DNA from: Tubulanus polymorphus
Lineage: Eukaryota > Nemertea > Palaeonemertea > Tubulaniformes > Tubulanidae
Reading direction: 5' to 3'
Assembly (NCBI RefSeq): GCF_964204645.1
Contig: NC_134028.1
Location: 5,802,501-5,866,500 of the forward strand
Length of the DNA: 64,000 nucleotides
Position numbers and translations under genes: made by a program. The first letter of the stretch is position 1. Each line of letters begins with the position of its first letter. Shown here one piece after another: positions 1 through 10,408 of the stretch. Below the pieces are notes generated by a model, which saw only the letters and a list, made by a program, of their open reading frames with translations, did no database searches and had not been told where the DNA came from.

Positions 1-1300
1 GAATGTATGAAGAAACCCCCAAGGGGTTTGATAACTGTAAATATAATGGCTTACTTAACACTAATCTGTAAATAGATTTAGATTCAGGGAAGTATTGTTT
101 TTGCCGCTGACTGGACTGTCTATGATTCAAATTACTTCGTTATGATCCATTTTGTCGAACCCAGATATTTATGTTTTAAATCTCATTTGAGTTTTACTAG
201 AAGTGGAAATATGTAGCGGTACGATTCTCAGGATTGCAAATGCGTCCTTTGATTCTGCAGTAAAATTCGGCCTGCTGTCCACATTTACTTGCCGATTGAA
301 TTTCAGTCATCGTTGAAGATAAGATCATAGCCAACCTACCTTGATAAAGTAAAATACTTTTTTTTCGTTTGCAGAATTATTACATCCCCCGAAGTCCAGT
401 TAGCCTTGAAAACAATCATTAGAATTAACTTACATAAACTGATATTGTTAATGAATTTCTAGGTATGTTCTTTTTTTTTATACACGGGTGTATTATTAAG
501 CGGGTGGTGTATAATGTATATTGTCTTCGGTACTTCGTGCTGTATAATTGAGAAGTGACCGTCGTGGGTTAAAAAGAGAAAATCATTATTTTTGTTACTA
601 CAGTCGTCGAAAAGAGATAAAATGTGCCATTCTTATCGATAATTACGAAACTTAATAAACTACCAAAGCATGATTTATTCAGAATCTGAATCATCATATT
701 TTAGTCGATTTTTTGGGGAATTCTGTACATACAAATAACTATTGGCATATGTATGAATCGTTCAATAATGTTTTTGTTCACGTGTCGTCCATTTTTTTTC
801 TGTTCATCCGTCTTGAGTGAACGTGTTTTCGTAACTGAAGACTCTCTTAAACTTAATACTCGACACCGAAGTCTCAGCTCCCTTTCACTAGATAATCTGA
901 ATTCTAGGCGACCTTATTTGGTTGAATATATTCCGCTTTGGAAATTTTGGTATCGGTTTTGAATTCTCGCAACTCACTGAAAGTGTCAGGCTACTCATAG
1001 CATGTTCTACATTTCTTTTAAACCATTTCCAATAACTAGGTAAGGCTGAGTCTTAAGAATCCTAATTATCTAACTGCCAGCATTGCTTTAAACCCCTTAT
1101 ATATGATTTGGTACTTCATTAAGGCTTATATTTTGATGATGCTGATGATGGTGTTCGTTAATGTAACTGTATTGTATAACAGTGTTACAATGTGTAATGT
1201 AAATGTTACAGATTTCTCTGTTCCTGTTTATATATGCCAAGTACAAAAGCTAAAATAAATTTTATGTCCTGTTGCTACAAGATAATTACGTAGTTACTTC
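1..1300 (+). other. No coding gene seen; probable 3' UTR of a gene off the left edge
   Basis: No reading frame here resembles a protein. The stretch is AT-rich and ends in a good poly(A) signal (AATAAA at 1254-1259). The simplest reading is the 3' untranslated region of a plus-strand gene whose coding part lies outside the window. There is no direct proof that it is transcribed. Confidence 0.3.
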
Positions 1301-2110
1301 GTTATAGTTTTATTGAGGTTTCTGGAGGTGGTTGACTGCTGTACTACTGTTAAGTCTGTAAACATTGTCTGTCCGTCATTAACCCATATTCTACTCTGTA
1401 TGTCTGCAGTTCAAACAAAATGGCTAAGTTGCAGTTGTGACCCGGCTATAGAATCGTGATCAACCAAGTCCAACCATGAGCTACTGCACAAATCTGATCT
1501 GTTCAAAGAGAATATTTGTTGCAATTTTTTAGATACCGTCCTACTTGGATCACTAAAAAAACAGCGTAAGCCCGAAGGTAGACAAATAGAGCGGACTTGT
1601 ACCGAATCTGCTGAGACTGCCTTGAACTTTGTAAACAAACAGGGGTTACTATTGAATCAATTAACCTACAATTCCTGCAATATGACATAGAAAAATGCAA
1701 AGATTTATCTAAATCTATCAGACATATTATTATTCTCTTTGAAATGACAAATAAATACAGAATACAAATGTACAAACGAAATCGATAAAATCTAACAAAA
1801 ATTGAGATGGACGGATCCAGAGTAAAACAAGTCATTCAAATCATGGACATTTTAACTTGAACAACAGTGAAAAGTACATAGACATAATCTCAATAATTTC
1901 TCACAAATTCTGGCTTATGAAGAATGAATTGTTCCTATGTTCACGAAAGGTGTTACTCGGCAGACTCTGCTTAGCTTGGATTCAATGATTGATATCAATT
2001 TTTGTCACTAAGCCGAGATAAAATCAGATAACCTCAACAATTGGAAGAAAAGCAGGGTCTACTATTTGATAATGCTAGTCCTCGGGGATTTTAATTAACA
2101 ATTCCATAAT
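1301..2110 (-). other. 3' flank / 3' UTR of the distal IFT56 ending
   Basis: No protein-like frame was found. On the minus strand the first AATAAA downstream of the distal IFT56 stop codon that I can see is at 1308-1313 (TTTATT on the plus strand). That would give a 3' UTR of about 800 nt. A closer, non-canonical signal may exist. Confidence 0.3.
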
Positions 2111-2222
2111 TTACAACGGTACTCGGTTGTCTTTCGCCCACTTCTTCATGATACGTAGAATGTATTCAACTTGCGGATTTCCAGTATTTCGTAGCATCTG
2201 AACAACATCTCGTAGGGTTTCC
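2111..2222 (-). CDS. IFT56: IFT56 terminal exon, distal copy
   Basis: A 112-nt last exon with a CAG acceptor, phase 2 entry and a TAA stop. It encodes [20 protein letters not shown] and then ends [11 protein letters not shown]. It is the same length and phase as the copy at 3783-3894, and the two agree at about 23 of 36 residues. Either can be joined to the exon ending at 4337. The stop position, frame and splice site are intact, so it looks functional rather than a dead duplicate. Confidence 0.85.
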
Positions 2223-5200
2223 CTGGAATCAAATAGATAAACAAAAAACAAATTAAAATCAGTCAATAAAGCCGCCCCCTGAATATTAGATGACCATGTT
2301 AACACTCTTTGATTGATCAATTCGACTAAATGAAGTTGATTTATATCTATAATGAAATAAGTGAAATGATTTAGCCTATTGCTGACTGATTCATTTAAAT
2401 TATGTACCAGTAGTAAAATTGGTTGTCTAGTTAGTAGCCTTTAATAAATAATAGAAAGCTTTTCATATAAAGGGTACAGTTTTCTCATTAGTCCAGTAAT
2501 AGGCCGCGATCACACGGAAAAGATTTGGTCTGGATCAGACCTTTGTCAACTTTGGCCTGTGCCTAATTAGTGAGCGCGTTCACACGTAAACCACTCCATA
2601 CTTAACAATGCTTAAACTAAGTGAATCACTTGCTGACCCAGTTAGCATTCATATGCAATAATTTGACCCGTGCTAAAATTTGGCATGGGTCTGACCAAAA
2701 TATTTGGTCAGGACAATCAGGCACAGGCCCATTTGACGTCCATGCGAACGCTTAGCCCGGGCATAATTTGACACGGGCCAAAAACGCTTGTGTGATGGCG
2801 TCCATAGACTAAAACGCGCTTAGTACTATTTTGTTTCAGTATTTGGACTTAAATTCAATTAGTTAGAAATATTAACGTGATGTATTTGATTTATCCCATT
2901 GAATCAATACTATTATTGCTTATAAACAATGAGCATGATTAAATCCCCAGTAAGGAAGCATCCACCAACATAAAAACATTGACTGCCCCAATCGAAAAAG
3001 CAAGCACAATTATTACATTACAGTATAAAATAAAATCTAAACCAGACAATGCAAACAACATCAAAGAGAACTATGAAATCGAGAAAAACTGTTAATCTTT
3101 ACTGTTGTTCAAAACAGCTTATTGTCAAGATTCTATAAAAGAATTTTCTTCACTGATTTAAGGGCTGAATTCTACAAGCAATTTTTGCAGTCACGAAATA
3201 TGAAAAATCAAACCTACTGCTAAGTTAAGAATTCCTAATAATACGTATATGAATAAACGTCAAAGATAAGACTTCTATCAATACAAAGCCTAAACAATTT
3301 TGACATGAAATGAAAGAATTAAGAAAGCTAGAAACCTTAGAAAATATGAAATTTCAATTCTTTTCTGTTAAGTCCTCTAACTACTGATGAAGGTACCGAG
3401 GAGATTTATGATGTATAATAAAGGGTACTATACTAATGACTAAACCAACAGCTATATGATATGTAAAACAAGTCAACCATTATGTACAGTACTAATTTAC
3501 TAATAATATTCATAGAAATATTGAAAAATTTAACTACACATAAAGTATATTATGATAAATACCATAGAGATAGCTGATGCGGTGATTCTTTTTCATCAAG
3601 GAAACCATAAATACAATTAACCACGCGTAAAGAGCTGAGTAGGTATTTGGTAGTTCGGACTACCAGTACAGATTAACTGACTGGCTGCTTTGGTGAAGTA
3701 CATTACGGTTTCATTGATGGAACAAGATAATTAAATGTAAAGCCAAGAATCTAACAAAAGACTGGTCGCTAACCCGTAGCTGTTACACAGAGACTTTGTT
3801 CTCTTTGGCCCACTTTTTCATCGTACGTATCATATACTCCACTTGAGGGTTGCTCGTGTTGCGTAAAATCTGTATGATTTCGCGCAACTTTTCCCTACAC
3901 AACGTATAATCATCGAAATCAAAATAAATTTCATAAACATTGGGTACACACACGTACCAGTAGATAGAATAACATGTTGGTAATTATACGAAAACAAATC
4001 AGATTTTGTCAAGGAAATTTTGCATATTGAATCAACCTCCCTCTCAGATTTGGTAAACGGACTCCTGATAGTAGCTAAGGTGCACAGCTATTCTTCCCCG
4101 AAACCACATAAATATGAAGTTCCTTCAGTAACACGATATCAATTACTTCTTAACGTGCAAATAGCTGAATACCCTGTCTACAAGGGCAGGGGTTTGTACC
4201 GAGGTAGAATCTTGTGATGCCATGGTTCAAACCTGCTGCTGAGGGAGGCTGTGGCATGTGATTTCTACGATTGATTAAACGCCTTCATCCCACATAAACT
4301 AGAGGTGTATTTTATCTCGAATGGCTTCGTACAAACCTCGGCTCGTGTCCGGCAATGATCATCTGGAAAACACCGACGCAAGCTCCGCGTTTGCCTTCCC
4401 AATACTCCGGGTTCGGGTCGAGTCGCTCCAAAACATCAAAAGCCTTAGCCGCATAGTAGAACTGTCCCATCTGAAACAAATTCATGATCAGTTCATTACT
4501 CAACAAGATGACCTCTTTTAATGTATGATCAATGCAACTTAACCCTTTCAGTGCATCTGGATCTACATCAATTGGTGAACTTTGATCATACACCACAGTG
4601 CGACATAATTATGTTATTAGTACTGGTAATTAGTTTTTTCTCTATTGAAAGACATAGTGAAATATAAGCAAAGCGGTATGCCCATTATTCAACACACAGG
4701 GGTGAAATTTTTCTAAATTCTCAAATTATCTCAAGCACCTTCGGGTACTAATTACTCAGGACTGCAAGGGCTAAATCATACAATTTGCAACCTGTGCTAA
4801 TAATAGCAGGTTCAAGTCAATTTGAGCTTGTTCAATATTTACCTTGTAGCAGTCGTTCGCAATCAATTGCAATAAACTAAATGATTCACCCGATGTTTCC
4901 ATCTTCAGATAAAGCTCCCAGGACAAACGAGCTTTACGATTCATTATATCTGTAGAAAGAAAGCGCGAATAAGAATCTTTCTTAGCTCCGCGGTCAAGAA
5001 TCACCGCATTGATATTTTGAAGTTACTACTGGTATTATAGTTGTTGAAAGTACTGAATATGTTCCAGTTAAATGCGACTTAAGTTGACTTTTGGTAAAGA
5101 GTCGAATGACAAATAAAGCCACAGCAGAATCACAACTAAAACAGGTATTATAGTTGTTGAAAGTACTGAATATGTTCCAGTTGAATGCGACTTAAGTTGA

Positions 5201-8200
5201 CTTTTGGTAAAGAGTCGAATGACAAATAAAGCCACAGCAGAATCACAACTAAAACAAACTTCAATGAACTATTTACCGTACTCGGTACAGTTTGTGTGAA
5301 ATTTGTTTTAGTTGGTGATTCTGTTGTGGCTTTATCGATAATCAAAGTGATGAATTCGATGTATTGAGTTGAATCTGAAGCTGATCATAAAAGTGGATTC
5401 AGGTTCAACGAACTTACAGCAACGAGCCAGCCAACTGAGGTACGTATAATCATTCTTGATTTTATCGCTTTGAATCAACAAAAACACCTGAAAAGATACC
5501 AAATTTCGCCAACTTTCTAAAGCTTTCTTGGCAAGTGAGGGAGTATAAACTGCTGCACTGATTAGATAGAAATTTACCTCCTCTGCCTCTTTGAAATTTC
5601 CTACAGCTGCTTTCGCTTGGGCGTAGTTGAAATTAAATGTATCGTCGTTGTAAAAGTAACTCTGCGAAGAATTTCAAATACAAACAGATCATCACAACGA
5701 TGAGGTGCAGAATTTTTCAAGGCAATTCAATTGAACTTTTTTAATCTACCTTGATCGAGTTGAGATAAATCAAAACATCCTCGAACTGTTTCAGCAAAAA
5801 GAAACAAGCAGCCATACACTGACGACCCGGTATCGTATCTGTGAACATAAACACAGGATTGAAAGTCTTCATCAATCTGATGACCGTATGTTGACAAATT
5901 CCCCAGGTTTCATAGACAAATTAAATACCGGTACCAAAAATAGTATTTCCAACATAATTCTTTATGCTTAAAACTCTAAAACTACACCTTCCAAAGAAAA
6001 ATGTAATTTCATAGTTTCAATCAATTATTTGAAGTTTAAGACAATATTCAAACCTACCACATTCACTAGCAGAACCTCCAACCAATTGAAAATATTGTTG
6101 CGCAACCTTCAGATGCTCTCTCTATGAAATAAGATAAACGTTTGATGAAATATTCTACACCTTTTGCTTTATAAATTTGCCGCTAATTACGAGATTCAGG
6201 CTCTGGCTCACACCACTGACTTTAGTCCATGCCCGCACTTACCAATCCTTGTTCCTGGCCTAAAGCAGCATTGACAACACCTTTCAGAATGTATTCTTGT
6301 GGAGTAGTAGGTTCCAGGTCCTTGATTAAGTTGTATGCTTCTGTAACATCGTCTGAAAATTAAACATTTATAGTTTGCAACCATAATCTACTAGTAGTTC
6401 ATCAAAATATGCGGGAAGTTTGAATGAGTTAATCATCAATACATGCACAAACATTTCTTGTCAAATGATTGAGTTTCGTAACTGATTTGTGACTATCGAT
6501 TAGTTTTTTTGTCTATGAAAGCTTTGTATTAGATTGGAATGGTTTCATGATCAGTTCTTTAAAATCACAACATAATAATTCACCCAGGGTCTATCTAGTG
6601 TGAAAAATATTTTAGCTACTAGTCATCTAATTTCTTCGTTGATTCAGTTAATCTTGATCGATTTTCCATGAAATGAAACACATTTTTTGTATGGAAAACC
6701 TACCCAGAAAATTATAAACCGGTATATGGTCGAATAAACCGGCCCTCAAATTATTTTCATTTGGATTGATTTGAGGAAAGATTACCATTAATGCAAAATT
6801 AGAAATTTGCTGGTCAATTTTTTGATAATCACTTGACGATGGGGAGTAATACAATAATGAAATAAGATCAACGTTACTGTCATGTGGCCCGAATAGATGT
6901 TTAAATTCAGCTACAAAAGAGAAAATAACTTGCAAACATGCTTTCCAATAAGTGAGGGAAGGAACAAATCTCAGATACGGGGCCCCCTGAAAGAAACTAC
7001 GTAGAAGACTACAAAACAAACTTCAATCCAGCCGACGAAATACCGATAACACAACAATAACCCGCCGAATTTAGGTGGCGCACTCGTGACAAATATTATA
7101 CACTACAGTAAAACATTAAAATAGCGCCACTGATTTTAATCCCGACCTTTAGTGGCACCGGCAGCAGTTGTATTATCTTTCATTGTTTTTATCAATGTAT
7201 AGGCTTCAGTCAGGTTATCTACGGAAGACACAAAATCACACAGGGATTAATCAAACGAACACTAAATACGAATTTAAACGATTCGTGGAAATAAGGGTCT
7301 TCTTAGGTCGCGTAATGGGGGTGGTAAGGAGGGAAAAGTAATTCGAAGCAGGGTTTTAAAGTTAAAGCAGTTTATGTATATTTGACCTTTGGAATATATG
7401 CGACGAATGATTATCGTCCCTAGGGCTTAGAATAGAATGTTATCAATAAAATGAAATACAAACAAATGAATTCAATACTTATATATCGCAATTGATCTTA
7501 ACTTGAAACTCACCTTGTTTTAAGAAGTAAATCACTAAATTCAAACGAGCTTCCGGTATAACGTCGATTAAAGGTGGCAGCACCTGCAATGCTCCTTCAC
7601 CTCCCCGGAATACAACCTGTACAGAGTTCAATACTCAATTAAGCATAGCAACAGCGGTTTCTACAATTGAAATTTTTGAAATAAGACCTGGATCAGGCTA
7701 AACCTGTTAATCGAACAAATTGAGATTTAACTTTAAGACCAATTATAATTCATGACTGTGAAACCAGGCACATTTTTTTGACTAATTATAATAATGATGA
7801 TAATAAATAAGTTCTATTTAGCGCAGGTATCCTATTTAAAACAGTTCAGATGCGCTCCTTTAGTAAGTGTTGTCTGAACAGAAGTGTCATTAGATGTGTC
7901 TCGAACCGCTCCAGAGAAAATGAATCAGAATCGGTGAAACTAAGTGAGTTCCGTATTAGCGTGATACATAAAAGGAAGGTGCTTGAACAGGGTTCACACA
8001 GTAACCAACTAACCAGGTTGTGTTTGATGAGATCTCTGGCAAATATGAATGACGGTGAAGCCATGTCTTGTAAACTCTTCAATTCAGCCTGCACAAAAAT
8101 CAAAACATAACTCTATATAGACATAACTCTATATAGCATCTTTCATAGACAACGCAACGTGTTTGTTAATAGTCATGTCATCATTATTAACAAACTTTTT

Positions 8201-10108
8201 GATCGAGTGAAAATATCAAACAATTTTCTGAAAATGTTGAATTTTCCACCATACCTCAGCAGCTTTTCCATTGTACAATCTGAAATGATTACACGCCTTC
8301 AAATTCAACGCTATAGCGCTGTCGGAGAACTGTTGCAGATAAACGGCCAGAACTTCCTGCAAAAGATACCAAAAAATCATCAATCATATTGAACTTGAAT
8401 GTCATGAGCCAATTAAATGACAAAATGGCTACTTCACTGATCAAACCGGAGAGGCCGTGTACCTGGGAGACATCGTAGTAATCTAACTTGTAATAACACA
8501 ATGCAACATAAACATTTAACGCCAAATAATCCCTGAAATAACAAGAGATTTGATCAATTATAACTACAGTGACACACATTAACTTGCTCAAAAGTTGGTT
8601 ATAGTTAAGTTAACTCTGTTGAATGTAACAACTTTTGAGCGACTGATCATTACATTAAGTCATTACATAAACAACTTCTATACCTATTATCGAGCAGTAT
8701 TCTCTTGTAGATGTCGATCGCTTCTTGATAATGACTGCGTAAATAGTGAATCGAAGCCAGGGACAGTTGGTCCTCGATCAGGTCCTGCAGATTCTGGTGA
8801 TAACTCATCAGTCGTTTTTCGTCGTTGAATTTGTGAGACAAATGAAACAGCAGACGGTTTTGTAGTCGAGATCGAGGCGCTGAAATTGTATTTCAATCAT
8901 CAACAAAAGTGGAACGACTGAATTCTAGTCTTATACCTGCTCGCTAAATCCAGATCACTTTGGGTAGATAATAGAATCGATCAGGATTACACCATAAGCT
9001 GGAGTTAGACTCAAACATTGACTTGCTTTTCCCGAACTATTCCCCGACATGCACGTTGTTTTCCCTTACTTGATCTGCCGAGAATCTGATCAATTAACAC
9101 AGTCAAAATACGCAAGACATAGACGAAAAATTTTGGATCCTATGCGATCTAGCAATCTCAAAAAAAATTCCCTGACTTTTCCTCATTTTTAATTTTTATC
9201 AAATTTTCCTGACTTTTCCCTGATTTCCTGGTAGGTGGCCTCCCTGTCGAACTCTACATTTTTCCTGTAGATATCGAGCAGATTCTTGATAAACCCATAT
9301 TCAGATTCAGCAAGTTTGAAGCAAGTGTTCTCAGCATACAAAAATCTAAATTTTCAGCTTCCCTATTTTGAAATGATTACCTTTTGAACAGGCACCATCG
9401 GCTTCCTGGTACATTCCCAGCAGGAAATAACAACATCCCAGATTAACCCAGACATCCGGATGACAATTATCGCGCTTCGACATCCTTTCGTATTCCTAAA
9501 ATACAAGCCAAAACATTTCATTCACAGGCCATCGATTGAATATGACTGAATCTATTCTGTCAATCTCACTTTACCTCCATAGCTCTTTTATAATCACCAA
9601 GATGAAATGCGCAATATGCGACCCACATATCAGTTTCTTCATTACCCTTACCACTATTACGATTGAACTAAATACATAAAAATATATTTAAAAAAAAAAC
9701 TCCCTTGAAAGTGGTTCATTTTTCTATCATATCACAAACCGATTTATACCTCTAGTAGAGTTATAGCCCCAGTGTAATCCCTCGTTAACAAAAAATCTTC
9801 CAATTTAGGTAGTTTCTTTTTCTTTTTCTGTTCTTTCGCCGGTGTTGAGGCGCCAGCTTGCGTCGCCGGCTTAGTCCTTGAGAGCATCTGAAAATAAAAG
9901 TTTATGATTTTAAAATAAATCCAAGAAAAACCAAGCAGTGCGCTGCTTATCCTATCCAGACTTCGTTTTTGGTTTTGAAAAATTGGTTGGCAGGGTCGTT
10001 AGTAGTCAGGCTTTTTTAGTTTTGTTTGGCTTTCACAACTAGGCCTACATTCTTTCTGACTCTGCTCACATCCCTTTGTTTTAAATAAATCCATAGCCTA
10101 CGTACCAT
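2111..10108 (-). CDS. IFT56: Intraflagellar transport protein 56 (TTC26/DYF-13)
   Basis: TPR-repeat subunit of the IFT-B complex, which carries cargo along cilia. Coding exons (minus strand): 10106-10108, 9750-9887, 9575-9667, 9381-9495, 8684-8879, 8463-8532, 8255-8356, 8014-8088, 7514-7616, 6243-6352, 6058-6121, 5750-5838, 5578-5661, 5418-5487, 4843-4949, 4337-4470, then terminal exon 3783-3894 or 2111-2222. The sum is 1665 nt with either ending, giving 554 aa, the length I recall for the human protein. Every junction keeps frame with GT-AG borders. Diagnostic stretches include [57 protein letters not shown] and [17 protein letters not shown]. Exon 1 contributes a single ATG directly before its donor, so the protein begins Met-Met-Leu-Ser-Arg. 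It is transcribed divergently from TSR3. Oddities are two alternative last exons and an optional 72-nt exon (separate entries). Identification is essentially certain; alternative splicing is inferred. Confidence 0.97.
2502..2804. mobile_element. MITE, GCCGCGATCACAC family, TA target site
   Basis: A 303-bp non-coding element bounded by GGCCGCGATCACAC-like and GTGTGATGGCGTCC-like ends, with TA on both sides (2500-2501 and 2805-2806). Internal 'gcgttcacacg' and 'cacgggcc' words recur in the copies at 57561-57765 and 60435-61020. It lies in the intron between the two IFT56 terminal exons. The TA duplication suggests a Tc1/mariner-type parent; this is inference. Confidence 0.65.
3783..3894 (-). 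CDS. IFT56: IFT56 terminal exon, proximal copy
   Basis: A 112-nt last exon with a TAG acceptor, phase 2 entry and a TAA stop. It encodes [20 protein letters not shown], continues [13 protein letters not shown] and ends VSV. It is the nearer of two homologous endings after the exon at 4337-4470. Use of this exon would give a shorter transcript, so choice between the two also implies alternative polyadenylation. Confidence 0.9.
4150..4245 (+). repeat. Possible SINE fragment with B-box-like word
   Basis: An intronic stretch containing GGTTCAAACC (around 4215-4224), which resembles a tRNA/SINE B box, preceded by a short GC-rich segment. No second copy was found in the window, so the assignment is weak. 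Confidence 0.2.
5031..5336. repeat. 113-bp tandem duplication plus inverted partial copy
   Basis: Two head-to-tail copies, 5031-5143 and 5144-5256, differ at about one base (ttaaat versus ttgaat). About 50 bp on, 5307-5336 holds the last ~30 bp of the unit in inverted orientation, so the whole can fold back. It sits in an IFT56 intron. It looks like a MITE or foldback element with a recent internal duplication. Confidence 0.7.
7147..7218 (-). CDS. IFT56: IFT56 optional cassette exon (partial exon duplicate)
   Basis: A 72-nt open segment with a TAG acceptor and a weak donor (AAG|GTCGGG), phase 1 at both ends, so it can be included or skipped without a frameshift. It encodes [16 protein letters not shown] plus eight more residues. 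The following constitutive exon (6243-6352) starts [15 protein letters not shown], and 8 of the first 11 residues match. It is therefore a duplicate of the first part of that exon. Inclusion would give 578 aa with an extra helix in the TPR array. No transcript evidence is available and the donor is poor, so it could be a dead copy. Confidence 0.6.
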
Positions 10109-10408
10109 CTTGAAAAGCTCTTTCGTAATGTATCACTGCCTCAACTTGATTTTGATGTTTTTCAAGCTAAAACTGACAAAATCCTCGTAAAAAGCTGCAA
10201 TTCCAAAAAGCCAAGTAATGTTTCTAAAATATGTGGAGCCGCGTAGTTATGGGTTGTCCCTAAATACTGGACACGGATTTATTTGCGGATCCGGACTGAA
10301 ACTTTAGTCACATGACCACAATATGGCGGCCCCCATGAAAAAAATATTTCTATATCACACTGGTCATTAGAATTGTCATATTTTACGAGAAACGGAAGGT
10401 CTCAGACA
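10109..10408. promoter_or_regulatory. Bidirectional promoter between IFT56 and TSR3
   Basis: Only 300 bp separate the start codons of two divergent housekeeping genes, so both 5' UTRs and the shared promoter must fit here. No TATA box stands out. A YY1-type site, AATATGGCGGC, is present at 10320-10330, about 80 bp before the TSR3 ATG. Confidence 0.6.
10320..10330 (+). promoter_or_regulatory. YY1-like binding site
   Basis: AATATGGCGGC fits the YY1 consensus AAnATGGCGGC exactly. In ribosome-related genes such sites commonly lie at or just after the transcription start, which fits TSR3. Binding is not shown. Confidence 0.45.

Noticed and set aside
7850-8110. 86-codon plus-strand frame
   Set aside because: Antisense to the IFT56 exon at 8014-8088 and flanking intron.
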